64,000 nt of DNA from Isosphaera pallida ATCC 43644 (GTDB lineage: Bacteria; Planctomycetota; Planctomycetia; Isosphaerales; Isosphaeraceae): positions 1,240,001-1,304,000 of the forward strand of contig NC_014962.1 of the NCBI RefSeq assembly GCF_000186345.1. The letters are read 5' to 3'. The notes under the pieces are model-generated. The model searched no databases, was not told the DNA's origin, and saw nothing but the letters and a program-made list of their open reading frames with translations. This document shows, in pieces, positions 41,717 through 49,883 of this stretch (its first letter is position 1; every line of letters starts with the position of its first letter). The position numbers and the translations under genes are program-made.

Positions 41717-43249
41717 TCACAGGGTCTTGAGATATTCGATGATGGCAGCCCGTTGCTCCTCGGTAAGCGAGTCGCCGAAGGTGTGTCCTCCAACGCTCAA
41801 CCCTTTACGGGTGGAATCGAATACGAACCGCGCGCGGCGGGGGTTAGTTTCGGCCTGAAGTTCGTCGCGGCTGATGGGTTCGACCTTCCAGCCGACCTTG
41901 GTTTGGTCGTAATAGAGGAAATCGGTCGAAGGGGGACGGCGATACAACGTCGGGCGGGTCGGCGAGTTTAGCACGTCGTACAAGGTTGGCACCGCGCCGT
42001 TGTGGAAGTAGGGGGCGGTGGCCCAGATTCCGTCCAGTGGTGGGGCTTGGTAACCGATCATGTCGAGATCGCCGGGGTGGTGTTCGCCAAACCAAGTGGA
42101 ATTGTAGTGGGCCACCAGACCGCGCGACAGCCCCTGAGCGCGGACAGGGTCGGTCCCGATGCGCTCGAGTTCGACCACCACGTTGGGATAGGTCGGGTGG
42201 GGTCCGTAAGTTCCGTGGCACTTGGAGCAACGGCCCTCGAATAGGACTCGACCCCGTTCGGCGAGATCGCGGTCGATGGGGAAGGGGTAGGCGGGCGGTT
42301 TGAGGCTCAGGAAAAACTGGCGGATGTCGGCGAAGACCGGTTCCAATTCCCGGAACTGCTCTGGCCTAAGCTCACCCATGAGGAACTGCATGTTGGTGCG
42401 AACCGATTCGGCGTCGGTTCGACCGTCGCAGTACATGGTTTTCTTCTTTTTGAGCAGCCACCAAGCGGGAACGTCCATTTCGGGAAGGTCGGCCTTCAGA
42501 GGTAGCGGGAAAAGCCGGAGGGAAAGGTCGGGGTTGCGCAACGCGATTAAGAAGGCGGCGATTTGACCAGCGTTGACCGCGCCTCGCACCGTGTTGAGCG
42601 TGAAGGGGAAAATCAGTTTGCCGCGGCCTTCAATCGCGTGGAACTCGGTGAAAAATCCGGTCAAATCGAGTTGGGTATTGCCCAGCCCCACGTAACCTTG
42701 TCCATTGAGCGACCCGCCGTGACAGATCATGCAATCAATCATCAAGCCGGTTTTTCCAGTTCGGTGCGAGACGGCTTTGCGGATCCCCATCGGCAAACCG
42801 TCGTTGGGGAACGGAGCGGGATGGAGGCCGTAGCGGTGTTGAAACGCCTGAGCGTAGGCTTGAGGATCGCGTTCCGGGTCGGGAGGGGAGGGTTCGGAGT
42901 CGAGCCGGTCGTTCCAGAGTTCGACGACCCGTTTGTAAGCGGATTCGCTCCAGACAGGAGAGAGGAACGAGCGTCCAACGAGGGCGGCTCGTCCCCGGGC
43001 GGCGGCGTCCGGGTCGTAAGGTCGCGCGGCCGGTCCTTGATCCACCCAACCCGGCGGAGTTGGCCCGAAGCTCGACACCGCGTCGTCAGGTTTGGCGGTG
43101 TTCCCAGATGGGTCGGGAGGCATCGCCCGAACCGCGTCGTTCCAGGGATGATCCCCTCCCAACGTCAGACCCACCCCACCGATTCCAAGCAAGACCACCA
43201 TCACCGCCGCGAGCGACCCCTTGTCGCGGCTACGTCGGCGCAGAACCAT
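41717..43249 (-). CDS. Secreted di-heme c-type cytochrome (RoxA/MauG-like)
   Basis: A 510-residue protein. ATG 43249 has GGAG nine bases upstream (a GTG at 43264 is also possible), and the N-terminal anchor is LAAVMVVLLGIGGVGLTLGG. Two CXXCH motifs are present: CMICHGG (about 173) and CSKCHGTYGPHPTYP (about 341). The spacing and the C-terminal YQAPPLDGIWATAPYFHNGAVPTLYDVLNSPTRPTLYRR block resemble the RoxA-type di-heme dioxygenases and bacterial CcP/MauG relatives. ENDS with SLTEEQRAAIIEYLKTL, the usual final helix of a c-type domain. Function (oxygenase, peroxidase or electron carrier) cannot be decided. KKKKTMYCDGRTDAESVRTNMQ is a conserved-looking inner segment. Confidence 0.88.
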   Translation of the reverse strand: MVLRRRSRDKGSLAAVMVVLLGIGGVGLTLGGDHPWNDAVRAMPPDPSGNTAKPDDAVSSFGPTPPGWVDQGPAARPYDPDAAARGRAALVGRSFLSPVWSESAYKRVVELWNDRLDSEPSPPDPERDPQAYAQAFQHRYGLHPAPFPNDGLPMGIRKAVSHRTGKTGLMIDCMICHGGSLNGQGYVGLGNTQLDLTGFFTEFHAIEGRGKLIFPFTLNTVRGAVNAGQIAAFLIALRNPDLSLRLFPLPLKADLPEMDVPAWWLLKKKKTMYCDGRTDAESVRTNMQFLMGELRPEQFRELEPVFADIRQFFLSLKPPAYPFPIDRDLAERGRVLFEGRCSKCHGTYGPHPTYPNVVVELERIGTDPVRAQGLSRGLVAHYNSTWFGEHHPGDLDMIGYQAPPLDGIWATAPYFHNGAVPTLYDVLNSPTRPTLYRRPPSTDFLYYDQTKVGWKVEPISRDELQAETNPRRARFVFDSTRKGLSVGGHTFGDSLTEEQRAAIIEYLKTL

Positions 43250-43622
43250 CGGCACGAACTCCACGACCTCTTAGGATGACGGCCTAAACCCTATATCCGT
43301 GGGTTCAGACCTGCTCCGACGTCTGAACTCGATTGCACCGGAGCCGCGAAACCAGACGGTTGGATTGTATCACCGTGGAAGAGTCTCGACCACTCTTCTC
43401 TTCAATTCCCACGCGGCCGCGTCATCCACGATCTAAACTGGAGCAAGCGCGCAACTCGCGTTGAGTCCACCCCCAGCGCCCGGATGGTCTAGATTCTCCC
43501 GTTCGTCCATCCAACTCCTGTTGCGCTGATCGTGGTGATCTTTTGGTTAAGGTCACTCGACACGACTCCTCTGGCCCAATCCTTCAACCCCATCGACCTG
43601 ACCGAGAGGGTGAACGCTGCCA
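43250..43622. other. Divergent intergenic region between the di-heme cytochrome and the LolA-like gene
   Basis: About 370 bases with no supported gene. An inverted pair GGTTCAGAC/GTCTGAAC (43302-43329) lies within it and could be a regulator site or a hairpin. AGAGGG shortly before 43623 is the likely ribosome site of the plus-strand gene. Confidence 0.45.
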
Positions 43623-45503
43623 ATGAGCCGCCTGCTTCACGACCCGACTACCGGGAAACCCGCTCGTCGCGGCTTCCTCGTTTGGCTGTGGCTGATCTGC
43701 CTAATGGGCTTGGGATTCGCCCCGGCGGTGATTCCGTGGGGTTCGGGGAGGGCGTGGGGACAAACAACTGACTCATCGTCCCAGCCGGCACCCGCACCAG
43801 CGTCGCCGTCGCACGGGGAGGCCGTGGTCAAGTCGCTCGATCAACCATCTGCTTCGGGTTCCTCGCAACCCCCGGCCACGACCTCATCCGGAACTCAACC
43901 TCCGTCGTCGGGTGGAACCTCCGACCCTGTGGGCGACACCGCGCGCAAGTCGCTCGGCTCCTCTGCCCCCAAGACCACGACCTCAGCGGCTCAGCCCAAG
44001 ACCCCCGCGGTTGATCCGTCTCAGGAGGCCACCGAGTTTCGAAGCGACAAGCCGGTGCCGCCCATCCAGCCCGAGGCGGACGATCTCTTCAAGCGGATGA
44101 TCGAAGCGCATCGTGAATTGCAAACCTTCACTGTGGCCTGGCAGACCATCCTGAACGAGCCGCTGCAACCCCCCGTCGCCTCGGTGGCGGTGATGGCGAT
44201 GGATCGGCCTCATGGTCGGATTTCAGTCCAACGCGGCGGGATGCGTCTGCTCCAGGTCGAAGATCGTCTTATCTGGGCGACGCGGGGTGTTTGTCAAGTC
44301 AGCCGAGGCGCGCCGACCCCGCCCAGCTACGAAAGTCTGTCGGATCCCCGTTTCGGACCGGATCGCATTTTTGGCCGCATTCTCATCGATGGGCCTCTGC
44401 GGATGACCATGATCCTCGCACTCTCGGAATCACCCCGCGACCAGTTGCTCAACGTCATACGACGACCAGGCAAACCGGCGGTTCGAGCAGTGGGAATGCG
44501 TTTGGAACAGGATTACACAACCGCGACGGGGAAGCGTTATCACACCCTACGCTTCCTCAATGCGCTAGGACGCGACTGGCGGGTTCTGGTCGATCCCGAA
44601 ACCCTTCGAATCGTGGCTTACCAACGCATCGTCAATCTTGAGACCAATGGCTGGAGTGATTTTCCGGCTGACTTTGGTTCATTTCAGTTTCAGTTGCTCA
44701 AGGAATCAACCCAGTCGCCGGACCCACGGTTTTTTGAATCCAACGACTTGCCGGGCACACCCTTTGGCGACGTGCTGGGCGAGTTGGAGATTCAGTCGCT
44801 CAAGTTGTTGGAGGATCCCACCAAACCCTTGACCCGTGAAAACTTCCGAATCGTTTTCCAACCGGAGCGTTTGCTGAGGATCGAACGGCTTAGCGATGGA
44901 TTTCTGGTCAAGACGCCTGCCGTCAACGCATACAAAATCCTGACTCTGAACGAGCCGGGACCCGACGCGCTTCGATTCACGATCAAGGAGCCCATTCAAC
45001 TGGGCGACAATCTTCCCACCAGGATCGGTTCGAGTATCAACGAGGAAGGGGAGTTGGTAGAGGCGACGATGGAGGTCACCCCGGACCTTCTCCGCAACTA
45101 TCGCGTTGTCTTTTTCTTCTGGAGCGGTGACGACAAGGAGGAGGTCACCACTCGCCCCCTCCAGGAGATGTTGAACACCGACTTGCTCAAACGTTACGAA
45201 AACAATCCCCTGCCCCTTCGCTTCGTGGTGGCTTGCGTCTCGTCGGGAGTGACCACTGAAGAGCAGTTGCTGGAGATTTTGGACAAACGGCGAATCTCCT
45301 TGTTCGAGAAGGGGGAAGATAAGGTTTGGCTGGTGGTGGGCAACACGACCAACCTGCAAGAAGCCTTGGGTGTCAGGGACGCGGTGATGCCGGTGATCAT
45401 TGGTTTGGACGAACGCAATCGCATCCGTTTCCGGCAAGACGGGTATCGACCCAACAAAGAAAAGGAACTGGCTGATCAGATCACCCTTCTGATGGGGAAT
45501 TGA
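43623..45503 (+). CDS. Secreted protein with LolA-like and redoxin-like regions
   Basis: A 626-residue protein with a signal peptide (RRGFLVWLWLICLMGLGFAP ... AWG). A Ser/Pro/Thr-rich linker covers about 45-140. Residues about 145-370 look like the LolA/LppX fold or DUF1571/DUF2092 family: DDLFKRMIEAHRELQTFTVAWQTI, GRISVQRGGMRLLQVEDRLIWAT, GKRYHTLRFLNALGRDWRVLVDPETLRIVAYQRI. The last about 130 residues have the layout of a thioredoxin-like domain (LLRNYRVVFFFWSGDDKEEV ... PLRFVVACVSSGVTTEEQLLEILDKRRISLFEKGEDKVWLVVG ... VMPVIIGLDERNRIRFR, with cis-Pro-like MPV). However, no CXXC is present (FFWSGDD at the active-site place), so it would not be a disulfide enzyme. The domain calls are pattern-based. 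Confidence 0.72.
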   Translation: MSRLLHDPTTGKPARRGFLVWLWLICLMGLGFAPAVIPWGSGRAWGQTTDSSSQPAPAPASPSHGEAVVKSLDQPSASGSSQPPATTSSGTQPPSSGGTSDPVGDTARKSLGSSAPKTTTSAAQPKTPAVDPSQEATEFRSDKPVPPIQPEADDLFKRMIEAHRELQTFTVAWQTILNEPLQPPVASVAVMAMDRPHGRISVQRGGMRLLQVEDRLIWATRGVCQVSRGAPTPPSYESLSDPRFGPDRIFGRILIDGPLRMTMILALSESPRDQLLNVIRRPGKPAVRAVGMRLEQDYTTATGKRYHTLRFLNALGRDWRVLVDPETLRIVAYQRIVNLETNGWSDFPADFGSFQFQLLKESTQSPDPRFFESNDLPGTPFGDVLGELEIQSLKLLEDPTKPLTRENFRIVFQPERLLRIERLSDGFLVKTPAVNAYKILTLNEPGPDALRFTIKEPIQLGDNLPTRIGSSINEEGELVEATMEVTPDLLRNYRVVFFFWSGDDKEEVTTRPLQEMLNTDLLKRYENNPLPLRFVVACVSSGVTTEEQLLEILDKRRISLFEKGEDKVWLVVGNTTNLQEALGVRDAVMPVIIGLDERNRIRFRQDGYRPNKEKELADQITLLMGN

Positions 45504-45521
45504 CCGACTCGCCAAAGTCGG
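45504..45521 (+). terminator. Short hairpin just after the LolA-like gene
   Basis: CCGACT (45504-45509) pairs with AGTCGG (45516-45521) over a 6-base loop, immediately after the stop codon. A GC stretch and then TTTT follow about 10 bases later. A weak terminator candidate. Confidence 0.35.
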
Positions 45522-45925
45522 CCCCGCGCGGTTTTATGCTTCGAACCGCCGACGGCGTCGTCGAACAGGTTTGTAACGAAAGCGCGGTGGTCGTTGGTCG
45601 GATGTTGACAAGAACGAATCCGGCAGCGGAGAAGAGAAGGAAGGCGGGCCTGTCGCAAGGCTTGGGTCGGTTGCGATTGACAGGAGGAACCAAGACCGGT
45701 AAAACTCTCCGTGGCGTCACGGTAGCGGCTTGGTCCGACCGATTGAGTTCGAAGCGATCGAACCGGAGCGTCCCGCCGACCGCGACCCCACCGCTTCGCT
45801 TGGCCTCTTCGGCCTCCGACCCTGTTCGATTCGATCGGATTCGACTCGACTCACACCTTCGCCCTGAACGGCGCGGCGAGTCGTCCGCGCTCGGTCTTGA
45901 GCGTTCAACCATGGATGGGACACCC
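45522..45925. other. Intergenic stretch before the SDR gene
   Basis: About 400 bases. Frames on both strands exist, one of them an upstream extension of the SDR gene, but none has recognisable sequence. It should carry the promoter for the nucleotide-sugar genes downstream. Confidence 0.4.
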
Positions 45926-46855
45926 ATGCGCATCCTCGTCACCGGGGGGGCGGGCTACGTTGGCTCGACCCTGGTTCCGATGCTCTTGGAACAAGGCCAC
46001 AAGGTCCGGGTGCTGGACCTCCTCAAGTTTGGCGGCCACGGTCTGCTGCCCTGCTGTCAACATCGCGGCTTCGAGCTGATTCGGGGGGACATCGGCGACG
46101 ACGCCACCGTCAAGACGGCGATCCAGGGGGTGGACGCGATCATCCACTTGGCCGCGGTGGTCGGCTACCCGGCGTGCAAGAAGGAACCCCAGGTCGCTCT
46201 CGCCACCAACGTTGAAGGAACCCGCACCCTGTTGCGTCATCGCGTCAAATCGCAAGCCTTCCTCTACGCTTCAACCGGCTCGATCTATGGCACCGTGCCC
46301 GACTACATCTGTCGGGAGGACACGCCCAAAACCCCCATCACCCTCTACGGTGAGACTAAAGCCGCCGCCGAGGACATGGTGATGGAGGCCGGCAACAGCA
46401 TCGCTTACCGCTTTGCCACCGCCTTCGGCGTTTCCAACCGCATGAGGCTGGACCTCATGCCCAACGACTTCACCTATCAAGCGGTCCGCAACCGCAGCCT
46501 CATCGTTTACGAGGCAGGGTTCAAACGCACCTTCGTGCATGTCCGCGACATGGCCCGATCCTTCATCTTCGCGCTGGAGCGATGGGACGCGGTCAAGGAC
46601 GACGTGTACAACGTTGGTCACGAGTCAATGAACTTCACCAAGGAGCAGGTCGCCCGCAAGGTGATGGAACACGTCGATTACTATCTGCACTTCGCCGAGG
46701 TGGGCAAGGACGCCGATCAGCGCAACTACGAAGTCTCTTACGAGAAGATTCGGGCCAAGGGGTTTGAAACCACGATCGACCTGGACACTGGGGTGGCGGA
46801 GTTGGTCCGCGCTGCTCGTTTGATCGAGTTTCAAAATCCGTTCGCCAATGTCTGA
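45926..46855 (+). CDS. NAD-dependent nucleotide-sugar epimerase/dehydratase (extended SDR)
   Basis: A 309-residue cytoplasmic enzyme. The start at 45926 (MRILVTGGAGYVGSTLVPMLLEQGHKV) begins at the Rossmann strand; ATG 45911 would add five residues. The cofactor motif is GGAGYVGS (GxxGxxG). An acidic residue ends strand 2 (VLDLL). DAIIHLAAVVGYPACKKEP, ASTGSIYGT (catalytic Ser/Thr) and YGETK (Tyr-x3-Lys) complete the SDR active site. The C-terminal substrate part (RTFVHVRDMARSFIFAL, YNVGHESMNFTKEQVA) is typical of NDP-sugar enzymes. It sits upstream of a GDP-fucose-synthase-like SDR and a GT4 glycosyltransferase, so it probably makes an activated sugar for surface polysaccharide. The exact sugar is unknown. 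Confidence 0.9.
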   Translation: MRILVTGGAGYVGSTLVPMLLEQGHKVRVLDLLKFGGHGLLPCCQHRGFELIRGDIGDDATVKTAIQGVDAIIHLAAVVGYPACKKEPQVALATNVEGTRTLLRHRVKSQAFLYASTGSIYGTVPDYICREDTPKTPITLYGETKAAAEDMVMEAGNSIAYRFATAFGVSNRMRLDLMPNDFTYQAVRNRSLIVYEAGFKRTFVHVRDMARSFIFALERWDAVKDDVYNVGHESMNFTKEQVARKVMEHVDYYLHFAEVGKDADQRNYEVSYEKIRAKGFETTIDLDTGVAELVRAARLIEFQNPFANV

Positions 46856-47073
46856 GCGTCCTTTGTGTCATCCCAAGCCGGTTCAATCCCGCGCTGGCGA
46901 TTTTAGGTCCGTCCGCCCGTTCCAGGTTGGTTCGGGCGGCGGTCGCTCGCCCGGGGCGAAGGGGACTGCCGCATACGGTTTGGAAGCAACAAACGCGATC
47001 AACCCAAACCGGATGAGTTTCGATGTGACGTCTTGAGATCACAACACCCTGTTGATTTAAAGGATGTTCAGCA

Positions 47074-48042
47074 ATGGCGACACAAGCCATTTGGTCGGGA
47101 CGCCGCGTGACCGTCACCGGAGGGTCCGGCTTTCTGGGCGGCCACTTGGTCAAACGTCTGCATACCCTGGGGGCCAAGGTGTTCGTGCCCCGAAGCGCCT
47201 CTTACAATTTGGTCCGCCTGGAGGACTGTCTGCGCTGTTTGCTGGAGCATCCTTGCGACCTTTTGATCCACGCCGCGGCCTTCTACGGCGGGATCGGTAT
47301 CAACCAGACCCATCCCGGCTCGATCTATTACACCAACCTGGTGATGGGAGCCAATATCATGGAGGCGGCCCGCCTGGCCAAGGTCTCCAAGGTGGTCAAC
47401 ATTGGTACGGCCTGCTCCTATCCCGGCTACCTGGAGGGGGAACTCAAGGAGGAAGATCTCTGGGCCGGCCCCTGCCACGCCTCGGTGGTCAACTACGGTC
47501 TGACCAAAAAAATGCTGGCGGTTCAAGGATTGGCCTACCGCAAACAATACGGCCTGGATTCGATCCACTTGATTCTGACCAACTTGTATGGACCCGGCGA
47601 CTCTTACAACCCTGAACGTTCGCACGTCGTCGCCGCGCTCATTCGCAAGTTCGTCGAGGCCGAAATGCACAAGGCCGACTCGGTCGAGGTCTGGGGCACC
47701 GGTCAACCAATCCGCGAGTTCATCGAAGTCGGCGACTGCGCCGAGGGTATCCTGCTGGCGGCCGAACGCTACGACGACCCAGAGCTTCCTCTCAACATCG
47801 GTACTGGCGTTGGTACGTCGATTCGTCAACTAACCGAACTGATCCATGAACTCTCTGGCTTCAAGGGACGAGTGGTCTGGAACGCCGACAAGCCCGACGG
47901 CGCGGCCAAGAAGGTGCTGGACATTACCCGGATGACCCATGTGTTGGATGGCTGGACGCCTCCCACCTCGCTACGCGAGGGTCTGGCCCGCACCATCGCC
48001 TGGTATCGCGCCCATAAGGCCCAAGCCGACGCCAAGTGGTGA
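47074..48042 (+). CDS. NAD(P)-dependent nucleotide-sugar reductase/epimerase, GDP-L-fucose-synthase-like
   Basis: A 322-residue SDR. ATG 47074 has AAAGGA nine bases upstream. The N-terminus RRVTVTGGSGFLGGHLVKRL carries GxxGxxG. LLIHAAAFYGGIGINQTHPG, VVNIGTACSYPGYL and the YGLTKK catalytic pair match the GDP-L-fucose synthase (WcaG) subgroup, as do the NLYGPGDSYNPERSHVVAALIRKF and VEVWGTGQPIREFIEVGDCAEGILLA segments (W-G-x-G-x-P-x-R-E-F). GDP-fucose synthase makes GDP-fucose from GDP-4-keto-6-deoxymannose in two steps. No GDP-mannose dehydratase is in the window, so the substrate is uncertain. Likely co-transcribed with the following GT4 gene, which starts about 210 bases downstream. Confidence 0.9.
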   Translation: MATQAIWSGRRVTVTGGSGFLGGHLVKRLHTLGAKVFVPRSASYNLVRLEDCLRCLLEHPCDLLIHAAAFYGGIGINQTHPGSIYYTNLVMGANIMEAARLAKVSKVVNIGTACSYPGYLEGELKEEDLWAGPCHASVVNYGLTKKMLAVQGLAYRKQYGLDSIHLILTNLYGPGDSYNPERSHVVAALIRKFVEAEMHKADSVEVWGTGQPIREFIEVGDCAEGILLAAERYDDPELPLNIGTGVGTSIRQLTELIHELSGFKGRVVWNADKPDGAAKKVLDITRMTHVLDGWTPPTSLREGLARTIAWYRAHKAQADAKW

Positions 48043-48255
48043 GTGGTGAGTCTGGCGCGACAGCCAGGCACCCTGGCCCCGCGGCGTCCCTCCAACCCAA
48101 CTTTGCTTTCCCAAACCTGTCGATCGATTCCCTCGACCGCCAACCCGTCCACGAGGGATCGGGACGGCTCCGGTCAAGCCGAGTGCGTCGCCCCGCGGCG
48201 CGCCTTTGTGTTGCTTTCCCATCCCGCAGCATGGCCCCGCGATGGAATGCTCGCC

Positions 48256-49695
48256 ATGTCTTCCACCTCCTCCGTTCCCCCACGGGCCGCCCGACTCCCG
48301 CGCTTGGTCCTCCGACCCAACCGACCGCCGGAACCCGCGGCCCGACCTCGTGTTCCCCGAATCTTGTTTATCAATCAGTACTACTGGCCCGATCATGCCT
48401 CAACAGCGCAGCACCTGACCGATTTGGCCGAGGCGTTGGCGGTTCAGGGGTTCGAGTGCCACGTTCTTTGCGGTCGAGGCAAGTATAAACCCAAACCGGG
48501 TGGCGATCCGCCGCCCCCTGCGTGGGAAGTGCGCCACGGGGTCACGATCCATCGGGTTTGGGCCTCGTCATTGGGCCGCCGGTCGGTCGTGGCGCGGATG
48601 ACCGACTACCTGAGCTATTATGCCGGAGCGGCGCTCAAGACCCTCGCTCTGCCTCGGTTCGATGCCGTGGTGACGCTCACGACTCCGCCGCTGATCGGCT
48701 TGGTGGGATCGGTCGCCAAGAAAATCAAGGGATCCAAACACATCATTTGGAGCATGGACCTTCATCCCGACGCCAGCATCGCCCTCAAAGCGCCGAAGCC
48801 GCCGGGACGGTTGTTTCGCGTGTTCCAGTGGTTGTCCGACGGGGTGGTTCGTAGCGCCGATCGCGTGGTGGCTCTAGGACCCTACATGGCCGAGCGTTTG
48901 CGGTCCAAAGGGACCAAGCCGGGTCGAATCGTGGAGATTCCGGTCTGGAACCGCCGCGACGAGATTCAGCCTCTACCTCGCGCGGGTCATCCTTTGCGAG
49001 CAGAACTGGGCCTCGCCGACAAGGTGGTGGCGATGTACTCGGGCAACCTCGGCCTAGCCCACACCTTCGACGAATTCCTCGAAGCTGCTCGACGGTTGCG
49101 GCACCGCTCAGACCTTGCCTTCCTGTTCGTCGGCGGCGGCCCACGGCTCAAGGAGGTGATCGCTGCCAAGGAGGCCGACCAACTTGAAAATCTCTTGATT
49201 CTCGACTATTTTCCCCGCGAGCAACTACGATTCTCACTCTCCGTGGCCGACCTTCACCTCATCTCGATGCGGGCGGCGATGACCGGCATCGTGGTGCCCG
49301 GCAAACTTTACGGCATCATGGCCTCTGGACGCCCCGCTCTGTTCGTCGGTCCACGCGCTTGCGAATCGGCGCGGACCATCTTGGAGGCTGACTGCGGCGC
49401 GGTCGTCGCCGAGGGGGATGTCGATCATCTGGTGCGGACCTTGGAGCTGTGGGCCGACCACCCCGAATTGCGTGAGGCGATGGGCCAACGCGGACGCCAC
49501 TACTTCCTGGAACACCATGAAGCCTCGACCTGTTGTCAAATGTGGGCCGATCTGCTCAAGGCGGAACTGATCACCACCCCGTCCCGCGACTCGGTTCCCG
49601 GCGTTCCGCCCGCCCCCCACCTTGCCTCCAGGGGGCCGGGGCAAACGACTCGGACCCGAGCCGTCGGTGAAACGTCCCGCTTCTGGCTCTCCTAA
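48256..49695 (+). CDS. Glycosyltransferase family 4 (WcaI-like)
   Basis: A 479-residue protein; the upstream 71 open codons are unlikely to be coding. Starts at 48256 and 48247 are both possible. The body is a GT-B glycosyltransferase: N-domain RILFINQYYWPDHASTAQHLTDLAEALAVQGFECHVLCGRG, DAVVTLTTPPLIGLVG, HIIWSMDLHPDASI, LSDGVVRSADRVVALGPYMAERL, then the C-domain VVAMYSGNLGLAHTFDEFLEAARRL and LAFLFVGGGPRLKEV. The nucleotide-sugar-binding part is VVPGKLYGIMASGRPALFVGP with E in CESARTI. The WcaI-like 'INQYYWPD' opening is typical of colanic-acid-type transferases. It uses an activated sugar, perhaps from the SDR enzymes just upstream. The last about 40 residues are low-complexity. Confidence 0.92.
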   Translation: MSSTSSVPPRAARLPRLVLRPNRPPEPAARPRVPRILFINQYYWPDHASTAQHLTDLAEALAVQGFECHVLCGRGKYKPKPGGDPPPPAWEVRHGVTIHRVWASSLGRRSVVARMTDYLSYYAGAALKTLALPRFDAVVTLTTPPLIGLVGSVAKKIKGSKHIIWSMDLHPDASIALKAPKPPGRLFRVFQWLSDGVVRSADRVVALGPYMAERLRSKGTKPGRIVEIPVWNRRDEIQPLPRAGHPLRAELGLADKVVAMYSGNLGLAHTFDEFLEAARRLRHRSDLAFLFVGGGPRLKEVIAAKEADQLENLLILDYFPREQLRFSLSVADLHLISMRAAMTGIVVPGKLYGIMASGRPALFVGPRACESARTILEADCGAVVAEGDVDHLVRTLELWADHPELREAMGQRGRHYFLEHHEASTCCQMWADLLKAELITTPSRDSVPGVPPAPHLASRGPGQTTRTRAVGETSRFWLS

Positions 49696-49883
49696 CCCAA
49701 TCAGTCGATAGGATGAGCCTCCGTCGTGCGCTGCTAACCATATTGATTCCCCGCGAATCGTCGAATAAGCTGCTTAACCAAGGTTAAACCTACGTGGCAT
49801 CCGCCCAGATTCTATCCTTGGTTTGAGCGCGTCGCCTCGTCCTTCGTTCTGAGGGGCGCTCGCCCTGCGCGGGGAGATTCCTT

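Noticed and set aside
45500-45925. N-terminal extension of the SDR gene by about 140 codons
   Set aside because: The extension is Arg/Ser-rich with no homology, while the SDR Rossmann motif begins right at ATG 45926.
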